DNA of 64,000 nt from Sedimentimonas flavescens (GTDB lineage Bacteria > Pseudomonadota > Alphaproteobacteria > Rhodobacterales > Rhodobacteraceae), in contig NZ_JAHVAI010000002.1 in the NCBI RefSeq assembly GCF_019264375.1, positions 1-64,000 on the forward strand, given 5' to 3'. The notes under the pieces were generated by a model. It worked only from the letters and a program-made list of their open reading frames with translations, did not search any database and had not been told where the DNA came from. Below are positions 45,781-54,290 of this stretch, piece after piece. A program made the translations under genes and the position numbers. Numbering within the stretch: position 1 is the first letter of the stretch; each line of letters begins with the position of its first letter.

Positions 45781-45813
45781 AACAAACCTGTTTTTCGCCC
45801 GGGGTCAGGTTTG
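45781..45813. promoter_or_regulatory. Perfect 9-bp inverted repeat in a divergent region
   Basis: ACAAACCTG and CAGGTTTGT are separated by 15 bp, about 58 bp upstream of the DAHP synthase start and about 79 bp upstream of the GlxA-type gene. The spacing suits a dimeric regulator binding on one DNA face. It may be the operator of either gene. Confidence 0.5.
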
Positions 45814-45891
45814 TGCCGTCATCTGATCCCCTCTTGCGAGACTTCGCGTTCCCTGCTTCTCTCATTTGAAACGACAACGAACAGGTCGCAA

Positions 45892-46986
45892 ATGCGCATC
45901 CCCTCGACGGCCCCCCGCACCCATACGCGCCCTGCGCCCTCTCAGGGGACCGTTCGGCTACCGCCTCTAGCGCGCCCGCGCCGCTACGTTTTTCTGCTTC
46001 TCGACCGCTTCACGATGATGGCGTTCGCCAGCGCAGTGGAGCCTTTGCGCCTTGCAAATCAGGTGTCCGGACAGAAACTCTATGACTGGAAGCTGGCCTC
46101 CGAGGATGGCCAGGACGTGACCTGTTCCAACGGCGTGCGAATGCGCGTCGATATGGGCCTGACCGAGATCACCCGCGACGACACGGTGATGGTCTGCGGG
46201 GGAATCGATGTCGCCGAAGCGACGACCAAGCCGATCCTGAACTGGCTGCGCCGAGAGGCGCGCCGAGGTGCGGCGGTGGGCGGGCTTTGCACCGGGGCCT
46301 GGGCGGTGGCGAAAGCCGGGCTGCTGGATGGCAAACGCGCAACCATCCATTGGGAGAACCAGGACAGCTTCTCGGAGGATTTCGAAGAGGTGAAGCTGAC
46401 CAAGTCGGTCTTCGTGATCGACGGCAACCGGCTGACGACGGCGGGCGGCACCGCCTCGATAGATCTGATGCTCAAGCTGATCGCGCGTGATCACGGCGAG
46501 GGGCTGGCCAATACCGTGGCCGACCAGTTGATCTACAACTCGATCCGCACCGATCAGGACAGCCAGCGCCTGTCGATCCCGACCCGCATCGGCGTGCGCC
46601 ATCCCAAGCTCGCGCAGGTCATCGCGCGGATGGAAACCAATATCGAAGAGCCGATCAGCCCAGCTCGCCTGGCCGAGGAAGTCGGCATGTCCACGCGCCA
46701 GCTTGAGCGGCTGTTCCGACGCTACCTCAACCGCTCGCCCAAGCGCTATTACATGGAAATCCGGCTGCAGAAGGCGCGCAACCTGCTGATGCAGACCGAG
46801 ATGAGCGTGATCAACGTGGCGCTGGCCTGTGGCTTTGCCTCGCCGTCGCATTTCTCGAAATGCTATCGCGCGCACTACCAGACCACGCCCTACCGCGAGC
46901 GCGGAACCTCGGGCGGCGCAGCTGAAGAAATCGAGGGCGACTCTGTCTTCGACGGGATCGATTTCGACGACGAAGATTTCGAATAG
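45892..46986 (+). CDS. GlxA family (DJ-1/PfpI plus AraC) transcriptional regulator
   Basis: A 364-residue regulator from the chosen ATG 45892. An N-terminal DJ-1/PfpI-like domain (about residues 30-200) includes YVFLLLDRFTMMAFASAVEPLR, VMVCGGIDV and GLCTGAWAVAKAGLLDGK with the elbow cysteine. A C-terminal AraC DNA-binding domain (about 245-340) includes ISPARLAEEVGMSTRQLERLFR and INVALACGFASPSHFSKCYRAHY. It ends in a long acidic tail. GlxA-type regulators often control methylamine, choline or amino-acid use. It lies before the liv transport operon on the same strand, so it could regulate that operon, which is inference. Confidence 0.88.
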   Translation: MRIPSTAPRTHTRPAPSQGTVRLPPLARPRRYVFLLLDRFTMMAFASAVEPLRLANQVSGQKLYDWKLASEDGQDVTCSNGVRMRVDMGLTEITRDDTVMVCGGIDVAEATTKPILNWLRREARRGAAVGGLCTGAWAVAKAGLLDGKRATIHWENQDSFSEDFEEVKLTKSVFVIDGNRLTTAGGTASIDLMLKLIARDHGEGLANTVADQLIYNSIRTDQDSQRLSIPTRIGVRHPKLAQVIARMETNIEEPISPARLAEEVGMSTRQLERLFRRYLNRSPKRYYMEIRLQKARNLLMQTEMSVINVALACGFASPSHFSKCYRAHYQTTPYRERGTSGGAAEEIEGDSVFDGIDFDDEDFE

Positions 46987-47158
46987 TCCAACCCGGCGGG
47001 GCGCGGCATCGAAGATTCTTGCGTTGCGGTCACATGAATCTGCAGAAAATTGCCCAGCCGGTCGATTCCCTGCGTCATAAAGCAACTCAGCCCTATTTTC
47101 TTTTGTGATCCCTCGCTCTAATTTTGCCGGGGCTCTGTTCCAACATGGGAGTGAACAA

Positions 47159-48343
47159 ATGAAAAAGCTGCTTCTGGCTACTGCCGCCGCCGCGCTGACC
47201 GCAGGTGGTGCATTCGCCGAGGATGTAAAGCTGGGTATCTCGCTGGGCTTCACCGGTCCGCTCGAATCCATGTCGCCGGCAATGGCGCAGGGTGCCGAGC
47301 TGGCGATGAAGGAAGTCTCGGATTCGGGCAAATTCATGGGCGGCGCTGCTGTCGTTCCGGTGCGCGGCGACTCGACCTGCGTTGACGCGGCTGCGGCAAC
47401 CGCCACCGTCGAGCGTCTGGTCACCACCGAAGGCGTGAAAGGTGTTGTCGGCGGCATGTGCTCGGGCGAAACCACCGCCTCGCTGCAAAACGTCGGTATC
47501 CCGAACGGCATGGTCATGATCTCGCCGTCGGCCACCTCGCCCGCGCTTTCGACGCTTGAGGACAACGGCCTGTTCTTCCGCACCTCCCCGTCGGATGCGC
47601 GTCAGGGCGTCGTGATGACCGAGATCATCATGGAGCACGGCATCAAGTCGGTCGCCGTGACCTACACCAACAACGACTACGGCAAGGGCCTGGCTGACAG
47701 CTTCGCCGAAGCCTTCAAGGCCGCTGGCGGCACCGTGACCATCGTCGCAGCCCATGACGACGGCAAGGCCGACTACTCGGCCGAAGTCGGCGCGCTGGCC
47801 TCGGCTGGTGGCGAAGCGCTCGTGATCGCGGGTTACATCGACCAGGGCGGTTCGGGCATCCTGCGCGGCTCGCTCGACACCGGTGCGTTCGAGACCTTCG
47901 TGCTTCCGGACGGCATGATCGGCGATACGCTGCAAAACAACTTTGCCGCTGAATTGGCCGGTTCGTTCGGCCAGATCCCGTCGTCGGAAGGCGCGGGCAA
48001 AGAGAAGTTCATCGAAATGGCTTCGGTCGCCGGCTTTGATGGCTCCTCGGTCTATTCGGGTGAGGCCTATGACGCCGCCGCGCTGATCATGCTGGCGATG
48101 GCCGCTGCCGGTTCGACCGATCCGAGCGTTTACAAAGAGAAGGTCATGGATGTGGCCAACGCTCCGGGCGAGCCGATTCTGCCGGGCGAGCTGGGCAAGG
48201 CGCTTGAGCTGATCGCCGCTGGCACCGACATCGACTATCAGGGCGCTTCCTCGGTCGAGCTGATCGGCGCAGGCGAGTCCGCTGGCACCTTCCGCGAGAT
48301 CGAAGTCAAGGACGGCAAGATCGAGACCGTGAAATACCGCTGA
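47159..48343 (+). CDS. livK: Branched-chain amino acid ABC transporter, binding protein
   Basis: A 394-residue periplasmic binding protein of the Leu/Ile/Val type. Residues 1-20 are a Sec signal peptide (MKKLLLATAAAALTAGGAFA). The mature protein shows LGISLGFTGPLE, VRGDSTCVDAAAATA, VVGGMCSGET, ISPSATSPAL, FFRTSPSDARQG, TYTNNDYGKGLAD and GEAYDAAALI, matching family Peripla_BP_6. ATG 47159 follows GGAG. It is first of five liv genes, but a hairpin after its stop likely reduces transcription of the rest. Confidence 0.92.
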   Translation: MKKLLLATAAAALTAGGAFAEDVKLGISLGFTGPLESMSPAMAQGAELAMKEVSDSGKFMGGAAVVPVRGDSTCVDAAAATATVERLVTTEGVKGVVGGMCSGETTASLQNVGIPNGMVMISPSATSPALSTLEDNGLFFRTSPSDARQGVVMTEIIMEHGIKSVAVTYTNNDYGKGLADSFAEAFKAAGGTVTIVAAHDDGKADYSAEVGALASAGGEALVIAGYIDQGGSGILRGSLDTGAFETFVLPDGMIGDTLQNNFAAELAGSFGQIPSSEGAGKEKFIEMASVAGFDGSSVYSGEAYDAAALIMLAMAAAGSTDPSVYKEKVMDVANAPGEPILPGELGKALELIAAGTDIDYQGASSVELIGAGESAGTFREIEVKDGKIETVKYR

Positions 48344-48365
48344 CGCGGCGCGGTTGAAACCGAGG

Positions 48366-48392
48366 CAGCCCGGAGCAATCCGGGCTGTTTCC
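48366..48392 (+). terminator. Intra-operon terminator-like hairpin
   Basis: CAGCCCGG and CCGGGCTG form an 8-bp stem with a 6-nt loop, followed by TTTCC. It lies just after the binding-protein stop and before the ATPase gene, where a partial terminator would keep binding-protein levels above those of the membrane parts. Confidence 0.65.
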
Positions 48393-48450
48393 TTTGAAAA
48401 CAAGGCCTAAAATGGCATTCTTCATGTAAAACATGAAGTTAGGGGACTGC

Positions 48451-49245
48451 ATGATCCGGGTTGAAAACCTGCACAAGCACTTTGGCGGCTTCCGTGCCGT
48501 CGATGGCGCTTCGCTCGAGATCGCCAAAGGCTCCATCACCGGGCTGATCGGCCCGAACGGAGCTGGCAAATCCACCCTCTTCAACGTGATCGCCGGGGTT
48601 CACAAACCGACCTCGGGGCGCGTGACGATGGATGGCGAAGATATCTCTGGCCTCGCGCCGCACGAACTGTTTCACAAGGGGCTTCTGCGCACCTTCCAGA
48701 TCGCACACGAATTCCCGTCGATGACGGTGCGCGAGAACCTGATGATGGTGCCGGGCGACCAGGCGGGCGAGACGCTGTGGAACGCCTGGTTCCAACGCGG
48801 GCGCATCGCGCAAGAGGAAGCAGCGCTTCTGAAGAAAGCCGATGAAGTTCTTGATTTCCTGACCATCTCACACCTCAAGAACGAGAAGGCCGGGAATCTT
48901 TCGGGCGGCCAGAAGAAACTGCTCGAGCTTGGCCGGACGATGATGGTCGAGGCCAAGATCGTCTTCCTCGACGAGGTCGGTGCAGGCGTCAACCGCACGC
49001 TTCTGAACACAATCGGCGATGCGATCGTGCGCCTGAACAAAGAACGTGGCTATACCTTCTGCGTCATCGAGCATGACATGGATTTCATCGGCCGCCTCTG
49101 CGACCCGGTCATCGTGATGGCCGAGGGCAAGGTTCTGGCCGAGGGCTCGGCCTCCAGCATCATGCAAAACGAGGCCGTGATCGAAGCCTACCTGGGCACG
49201 GGCCTCAAGAACAAGGTCAAGGCCGAGAAGGAGGCGCAGGCATGA
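48451..49245 (+). CDS. livG: Branched-chain amino acid ABC transporter, ATPase LivG
   Basis: A 264-residue ABC ATPase. Walker A is GPNGAGKST, the signature is NLSGGQKKLLELGRTM, Walker B is IVFLDEVGAGVN, where the usual P of the DEP triad is replaced by V (DEV), and the switch histidine is in VIEHDMDFI. I chose ATG 48451, with AGGGGA upstream; a start six codons earlier is less likely. It overlaps livF by 4 nt. LivG and LivF together power the LivH-LivM pore at the cytoplasmic face. Confidence 0.92.
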   Translation: MIRVENLHKHFGGFRAVDGASLEIAKGSITGLIGPNGAGKSTLFNVIAGVHKPTSGRVTMDGEDISGLAPHELFHKGLLRTFQIAHEFPSMTVRENLMMVPGDQAGETLWNAWFQRGRIAQEEAALLKKADEVLDFLTISHLKNEKAGNLSGGQKKLLELGRTMMVEAKIVFLDEVGAGVNRTLLNTIGDAIVRLNKERGYTFCVIEHDMDFIGRLCDPVIVMAEGKVLAEGSASSIMQNEAVIEAYLGTGLKNKVKAEKEAQA

Positions 49246-49946
49246 GTTTCCTCGAAGCCGAGAACATGACGGGCGGCTATGGCGCCGCCGACATCCTGCA
49301 CGGCTGCACGCTGAAAGTCGAGAAAGGCCAGATCGCGGTCATCGTCGGCCCGAACGGCGCTGGCAAATCGACCGCGATGAAGGCCGTCTTCGGGATGCTG
49401 AAGCTGCGCGGCGGCCATGTGAAACTGGATGGCGAAGACATCACCACCCTCTCGCCGCAAGAGCGCGTGCACAAGGGCATGGGTTTCGTGCCGCAGGTCA
49501 ACAACGTCTTCCCGACCATGTCGGTCGAGGAAAACCTGGAGATGGGTGCCTTCATCCGCCCCGACGATTTCCGCGGCACGATGGAGCAGGTCTATGACCT
49601 CTTCCCGATCCTCAAGGAAAAGCGCCATCAGAACGCGGGGGAGCTCTCGGGCGGCCAGCGTCAGCAGGTGGCCGTGGGCCGCGCGCTGATGACACAGCCC
49701 AAGCTTCTGATGCTCGACGAACCCACCGCTGGCGTGTCGCCCATCGTGATGGACGAGCTTTTCGACCGGATTATCGAGGTCGCCCGCACCGGCATCTCGA
49801 TCCTGATGGTCGAGCAGAACGCGCGCCAGGCGCTTGAGATCGCGGACCAGGGCTATGTGCTTGTCCAGGGCGCGAACAAATACACCGACACCGGGGCCGC
49901 GCTGATGGCCGATCCCGAAGTCCGCCGCACCTTCCTGGGGGGCTGA
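49242..49946 (+). CDS. livF: Branched-chain amino acid ABC transporter, ATPase LivF
   Basis: A 234-residue ABC ATPase. Walker A GPNGAGKST, Q-loop region FVPQVNNVFP, signature LSGGQRQQVAVGRALM, Walker B LLMLDEPTAGVSP and the switch histidine replaced in MVEQNARQA by glutamine, which is typical of LivF. The start overlaps livG by 4 nt, and the stop is one base before livH. It pairs with LivG as the second nucleotide-binding subunit. Confidence 0.93.
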   Translation: MSFLEAENMTGGYGAADILHGCTLKVEKGQIAVIVGPNGAGKSTAMKAVFGMLKLRGGHVKLDGEDITTLSPQERVHKGMGFVPQVNNVFPTMSVEENLEMGAFIRPDDFRGTMEQVYDLFPILKEKRHQNAGELSGGQRQQVAVGRALMTQPKLLMLDEPTAGVSPIVMDELFDRIIEVARTGISILMVEQNARQALEIADQGYVLVQGANKYTDTGAALMADPEVRRTFLGG

Positions 49947-49947
49947 G

Positions 49948-50955
49948 ATGGATTTTCTGAACGCGATCGTCGCGATCCTCAACTATGTCTTCGTGCCAGC
50001 CACCGCCTATGGCGCACAGCTGGCGCTTGGCGCGCTTGGCGTCACGCTGATCTACGGCATCCTGCGATTCTCGAACTTCGCCCATGGCGACACGATGGCC
50101 TTCGGCACCGCGATGACGATCCTCGTCACCTGGGGGCTGCAAAAGCTGGGCCTGCACTTCGGCCCGCTGCCGACGGCCCTGATTGCCCTGCCCTTCGGCA
50201 TCGCGATCACGGCGGCTTTCGTGCTGGCCACCGACCGCGCGGTCTATGCCTATTACCGCAAGGTGCGCGCGGCGCCCGTGATCCTCGTCATGGTCTCGGT
50301 TGGTGTGATGTTCGTGATGAACGGCGTCACCCGCTTCGTGATCGGCGTGGATGAGATCCAGTTCACCGATGGCGCCCGTTTCGTCATTTCGGCGAAGGGT
50401 TTCCGCGAGGCCACCGGCCTGGCCGAGCCGCTGGCGATCCGCACCACGCAGGTGCTGACGGTGGTCCTGGCGGGGCTGGTCGTCTGGGCGCTGTTTTGGT
50501 TCCTCAACAAGACCCGCACCGGCAAGTCGATGCGTGCCTTCTCGGATAACGAGGATCTGGCGCTTTTGTCCGGCATCAACCCCAACCATGTCGTCGCGGT
50601 GACCTGGATCATCGCCGCCGCGCTCGCCACCACGGCCGGGGTGCTTTACGGCCTTGATAAAAGCTTCAAGGCGTTCAACTACTTCCAGCTTCTGTTGCCG
50701 ATCTTCGCCTCGGCGATCGTGGGCGGCCTTGGCAACCCGCTTGGCGCCATCGCGGGCGGCTTCATCATCGCCTATTCCGAGGTCGCCGTGACCTATGCCT
50801 GGAAGAAGGTCGCCACCTACGCGATCCCCGGCTTCGAGGCCGAGGGCCTGATGCAGCTCCTCTCGACCGAGTATAAATTCGCCGTCAGCTTCGCGATCCT
50901 GATCATCGTCCTGCTGTTCAAACCCACGGGTCTTTTCAAGGGGAAAGCGGTATGA
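49948..50955 (+). CDS. livH: Branched-chain amino acid ABC transporter, permease LivH
   Basis: A 335-residue integral membrane protein with about eight hydrophobic segments. LALGALGVTLIYGILRFSNFAHGD near the N terminus is the LivH signature, followed by GKSMRAFSDNEDLALLSGIN (the cytoplasmic coupling segment) and PIFASAIVGGLGNPLGAIAGG. It starts one base after the livF stop and overlaps livM by 4 nt. It forms the pore together with LivM in the inner membrane. Confidence 0.93.
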   Translation: MDFLNAIVAILNYVFVPATAYGAQLALGALGVTLIYGILRFSNFAHGDTMAFGTAMTILVTWGLQKLGLHFGPLPTALIALPFGIAITAAFVLATDRAVYAYYRKVRAAPVILVMVSVGVMFVMNGVTRFVIGVDEIQFTDGARFVISAKGFREATGLAEPLAIRTTQVLTVVLAGLVVWALFWFLNKTRTGKSMRAFSDNEDLALLSGINPNHVVAVTWIIAAALATTAGVLYGLDKSFKAFNYFQLLLPIFASAIVGGLGNPLGAIAGGFIIAYSEVAVTYAWKKVATYAIPGFEAEGLMQLLSTEYKFAVSFAILIIVLLFKPTGLFKGKAV

Positions 50956-52283
50956 GCCAACACCAACCCACCGCCGCAAAGGGTGGCGCGCTGCGTGCGC
51001 CGCTGTTCTTCCTGATCATGGCCGGGCTGATCGTGCTTGAGGGGATGACCTCGGGCTGGAATGGCGCGCTTGGCATTCTCAACATGGGCCTGATCTCGGC
51101 GATCCTCGCGCTTGGCGTGAACATGCAATGGGGCTACGCGGGCCTGTTCAACACCGGCGTCGTCGGCTTCATCGCACTTGGCGGCCTTGCCCCCGTGCTG
51201 ATCTCCATGCCCCCCACGCCCGGAGCCTTCTCGGCCGGTGGCTGGCAGATTCTGATCGCGCTCCTGATCGCGGTCGCGAGCCTCGTTCTGACCATCTGGC
51301 TGAATGGCCGCCTCAAGGGCAAGGCGCGCGCGCTTGGCGTTATCGCCGTTCTAGTCGCGGGCTTCTTCCTCTACCGTGCGGTCTTCGACCCGGCGGTCGA
51401 GGCGGTCCAGGCGATCAACCCCTCGGCGCTTGGCTATCTCGGCGGTCTCGGCCTGCCGACACTCTTCGCCTGGCCTGTCGGCGCGCTTCTTGCTGCGGGC
51501 GCGGCCTGGGTTATCGGCAAAACCGCGCTCGGTCTGCGCTCGGATTACCTCGCCATCGCCACGCTCGGCATCGGGGAGATCATCGTCTCGGTCCTGCGGA
51601 ACGAGGAATGGCTGGCCCGCGGTGTTCTGAACGTGAACGGCATCCCTCGCCCCTGGCCCGTCCCATACGAGATCGCCCTTCAGGAAAGCCCTGCTTTCGT
51701 GGAACGCATGGCGGCACTCGGCGTCGATCCGGTGACAGGCTCGACCGTCCTCGTGAAACTGCTCTATACCGGGCTCTTCGTGATCGTGCTCGCGCTCCTG
51801 TTGATCGCTGCCCAACTCGCGCTGAACTCGCCCTGGGGCCGCATGATGCGCGCCATCCGCGACAATGAGATCTCGGCCGCCGCCATGGGCAAGAACGTCA
51901 CCCGCCGCCACTTGCAGATCTTCGTCATCGGCTCCGCTGTGATCGGTCTTGCTGGCGCCATGATGATCTCGCTCGACGGCCAGATGACACCCTCCAGCTA
52001 CAATCCGCTGCGCTACACCTTCCTGATCTGGGTGATGGTGATTGTCGGCGGCTCGGGCAACAACTGGGGCTCGGTTCTGGGCGGCGTGCTGATCTGGTAT
52101 CTCTGGATCAAGGCCGAGGTCTGGGGCCCCAACCTCATGGGTATGATCACCGATCAGCTCTCCGATGGCGCAGTCAAACGGCACCTCGTCGATTCGGCGG
52201 CCCATATGCGCCTGATCGTCATGGGCCTCGTGCTGATCCTCGTGCTGCGCTTCAGCCCACGAGGGCTGCTGCCAGAGCGATAA
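50952..52283 (+). CDS. livM: Branched-chain amino acid ABC transporter, permease LivM
   Basis: A 443-residue integral membrane protein with about ten hydrophobic segments. [21 protein letters not shown] is the family's conserved N-terminal block, [17 protein letters not shown] and [20 protein letters not shown] are the coupling region, and [21 protein letters not shown] closes the core. It is longer than the usual 300-350 residues because of an insert of about 100 residues (including [22 protein letters not shown]-like hydrophobic sequence) between early helices. It is the last liv gene, followed by a GC-rich terminator. Confidence 0.92.
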   Translation: MSQHQPTAAKGGALRAPLFFLIMAGLIVLEGMTSGWNGALGILNMGLISAILALGVNMQWGYAGLFNTGVVGFIALGGLAPVLISMPPTPGAFSAGGWQILIALLIAVASLVLTIWLNGRLKGKARALGVIAVLVAGFFLYRAVFDPAVEAVQAINPSALGYLGGLGLPTLFAWPVGALLAAGAAWVIGKTALGLRSDYLAIATLGIGEIIVSVLRNEEWLARGVLNVNGIPRPWPVPYEIALQESPAFVERMAALGVDPVTGSTVLVKLLYTGLFVIVLALLLIAAQLALNSPWGRMMRAIRDNEISAAAMGKNVTRRHLQIFVIGSAVIGLAGAMMISLDGQMTPSSYNPLRYTFLIWVMVIVGGSGNNWGSVLGGVLIWYLWIKAEVWGPNLMGMITDQLSDGAVKRHLVDSAAHMRLIVMGLVLILVLRFSPRGLLPER

Positions 52284-52296
52284 GAACGAGCGAAAC

Positions 52297-52318
52297 GGGG
52301 GGCCACGCGCCCCCCTTT
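52297..52318 (+). terminator. liv operon terminator
   Basis: GGGGGG and CCCCCC flank a 7-nt centre and are followed by TTTCCTTTCTT. It lies 14 bp after the livM stop. Confidence 0.75.
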
Positions 52319-52349
52319 CCTTTCTTCTTGGCCCAAATACCTCGGGGGT

Positions 52350-52368
52350 CCGGGGGCAGCGCCCCCGG
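52350..52368. repeat. GC palindrome of a type common in Rhodobacteraceae
   Basis: CCGGGGGC-AGC-GCCCCCGG, preceded by CCCAAATACCTCGGGGGT. I recall this kind of AAATACC..GGGGGT..GGGGGCAGCGCCCCC unit being repeated between genes in many Rhodobacteraceae genomes, but only one copy is in this window. It may act as a terminator or be a small repetitive element. Confidence 0.5.
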
Positions 52369-52407
52369 CCTCTTGCTTTCCGAACTTTCCCCGCCTATTC
52401 CCCGCAC

Positions 52408-53964
52408 ATGACCCAGCACCAACGCCTCCTCATCATCGACTTCGGCTCCCAGGTCACGCAGCTGATTGCGCGCCGCCTGCGCGAGTTGAACGTCTATTGC
52501 GAAATCCACCCGTACCAGAACGTGACCGACGCGTTCCTGGCCGATTTCGCCCCCAAAGCGATCATCTTCTCGGGTGGACCGGACAGCGTCACCCGTGAGG
52601 GCTCTCCCCGTCCGCCGAAATCCGCCTTCACACTTGGCGTGCCGATCCTCGGGATCTGCTACGGCCAGCAGGTGATGATGCAGGAACTGGGCGGCCTCGT
52701 GGAAAGCGGTCATGGCACCGCCGAGTTCGGCCGCGCCTTCGTGACCCCCACGGGCACGAACCTCGCCATTCTGGATGGCTGGTTCTCCGAGGGCCGCGAG
52801 CAGGTCTGGATGAGCCACGGCGATCACGTCTCGCGCATCGCTCCGGGCTTCGAGGTCTTTGGCACCTCGCCCGGCGCGCCCTTCGCGATCACTGCGGACC
52901 TCAAGCGCAATTTCTTCGCCGTGCAGTTCCACCCCGAGGTGCACCACACCCCGCGCGGCGCGAAACTCTACGAGAACTTCATCCGCCTCGCGGGCTTCAC
53001 CGGCGACTGGACGATGGCCTCCTACAAGGATGACGCCATTGCCAAGATCCGCGAGCAGGTCGGCGACAAGCGCGTGATCTGTGGCCTTTCGGGCGGCGTT
53101 GACAGCTCGGTCGCGGCGGTGCTGATCCACGAAGCCATCGGTGACCAGCTCACCTGCGTCTTCGTTGACCATGGCCTGATGCGTCAGGGCGAGGCGGGCG
53201 AGGTTGTCTCGATGTTCCGCGACAACTACAACATCCCGCTGATCGCCGCCGACGAGTCCGAATTGTTCCTGGGCGAGCTCGAGGGTGTCACCGACCCCGA
53301 GGTCAAGCGCAAGACCATCGGTCGCCTGTTCATCGACGTGTTCCAGAAATACGCCGACGAGATCGAGGGCGCCGAGTTCCTGGCCCAAGGCACGCTCTAC
53401 CCCGACGTCATTGAATCGGTCAGCTTCTCTGGTGGCCCCTCGGTCACCATCAAGTCGCACCACAATGTGGGCGGCCTGCCCGAGAAGATGGGCCTGAAAC
53501 TGGTCGAGCCGCTGCGCGAACTTTTCAAGGATGAGGTCCGCGCCCTTGGCCGCGAGCTTGGCCTGCCCGAGAAGTTCATCGGCCGCCATCCTTTCCCCGG
53601 CCCGGGCCTCGCGATCCGCTGCCCCGGCGAGATCACACGCGAAAAGCTCGAGATCCTGCGCCAGGCCGACGCGGTCTATATCGACCAGATCCGCAAGCAT
53701 GGCCTTTACGACGAGATCTGGCAGGCCTTTGTCGCGATCCTGCCGGTGCGCACCGTGGGCGTGATGGGCGACGGACGCACCTATGACTACGCCTGCGCAC
53801 TGCGCGCCGTGACCTCGGTCGATGGCATGACCGCCGACTACTACCCCTTCACCCACGAGTTCCTTGGCGAAACCGCCACGCGGATCATCAACGAGGTCAA
53901 GGGAATCAACCGGGTCACCTATGATATCACGTCGAAGCCCCCGGGCACGATCGAGTGGGAATAA
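52408..53964 (+). CDS. guaA: GMP synthase (glutamine-hydrolysing)
   Basis: A 518-residue enzyme converting XMP to GMP with glutamine and ATP. The class I amidotransferase domain (about residues 5-200) has Cys84 in GICYGQQ and the His/Glu pair in QFHPEVHH. The ATP-pyrophosphatase domain follows with the PP-loop [12 protein letters not shown] (about 227-238), and the C-terminal dimerisation domain ends [17 protein letters not shown], the conserved GuaA tail. Length is normal. A terminator and a GC palindrome separate it from the liv genes; a further terminator follows it. Confidence 0.96.
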   Translation: MTQHQRLLIIDFGSQVTQLIARRLRELNVYCEIHPYQNVTDAFLADFAPKAIIFSGGPDSVTREGSPRPPKSAFTLGVPILGICYGQQVMMQELGGLVESGHGTAEFGRAFVTPTGTNLAILDGWFSEGREQVWMSHGDHVSRIAPGFEVFGTSPGAPFAITADLKRNFFAVQFHPEVHHTPRGAKLYENFIRLAGFTGDWTMASYKDDAIAKIREQVGDKRVICGLSGGVDSSVAAVLIHEAIGDQLTCVFVDHGLMRQGEAGEVVSMFRDNYNIPLIAADESELFLGELEGVTDPEVKRKTIGRLFIDVFQKYADEIEGAEFLAQGTLYPDVIESVSFSGGPSVTIKSHHNVGGLPEKMGLKLVEPLRELFKDEVRALGRELGLPEKFIGRHPFPGPGLAIRCPGEITREKLEILRQADAVYIDQIRKHGLYDEIWQAFVAILPVRTVGVMGDGRTYDYACALRAVTSVDGMTADYYPFTHEFLGETATRIINEVKGINRVTYDITSKPPGTIEWE

Positions 53965-53970
53965 GCCATC

Positions 53971-53999
53971 AGGCCCGCGTCGCAAGATGCGGGCCTTTT
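53971..53999 (+). terminator. guaA terminator
   Basis: AGGCCCGC and GCGGGCCT form an 8-bp stem around a 10-nt loop, followed by TTTTG, 7 bp after the guaA stop. Confidence 0.75.
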
Positions 54000-54014
54000 G
54001 CTATGGAGGCGCCG

Positions 54015-54290
54015 ATGACGCTGTATCTTTCCGGTCGTCTGATCTGTTCCGACGCAAAGCAGGCCGAAATCGTGCGCGCGCATCTGCCCGAACATATCCG
54101 CCTGACGCATCTCGAACCCGGTTGCCAGAGTTTTCAGGTCACCCAGACCGACGATCCGCTTGTTTGGATGGTCGAAGAGGCCTTCACTGATCGCGCCGCG
54201 TTCGACGCACATCAGGCGCGCACGCGCGCCAGCGACTGGGGCCATGCCACCAAGGGCATTCCGCGCGAATACGAGATCCGCGAGGATTAA
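54015..54290 (+). CDS. ABM/YgiN-type small monooxygenase-like protein
   Basis: A 91-residue protein of the antibiotic-biosynthesis-monooxygenase (dimeric alpha-beta barrel) type. TLYLSGRLICSDAKQAEIV, THLEPGCQSFQVTQTDDP and WMVEEAFTDRAAFDAHQART are the family's strand, PGC and F.aH.a motifs. ATG 54015 follows GGAGG; starts 4 codons earlier are possible. Such proteins include quinol monooxygenases and many of unknown substrate. Its TAA overlaps the convergent mfd stop by 3 bp, so the two genes end on each other with no terminator between. Confidence 0.82.
   Translation: MTLYLSGRLICSDAKQAEIVRAHLPEHIRLTHLEPGCQSFQVTQTDDPLVWMVEEAFTDRAAFDAHQARTRASDWGHATKGIPREYEIRED

Noticed and set aside
52252-53985. 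577-codon open frame on the minus strand opposite guaA
   Set aside because: It is a shadow of strong codon bias in a high-GC gene; guaA is certain and the shadow has no recognisable motif.
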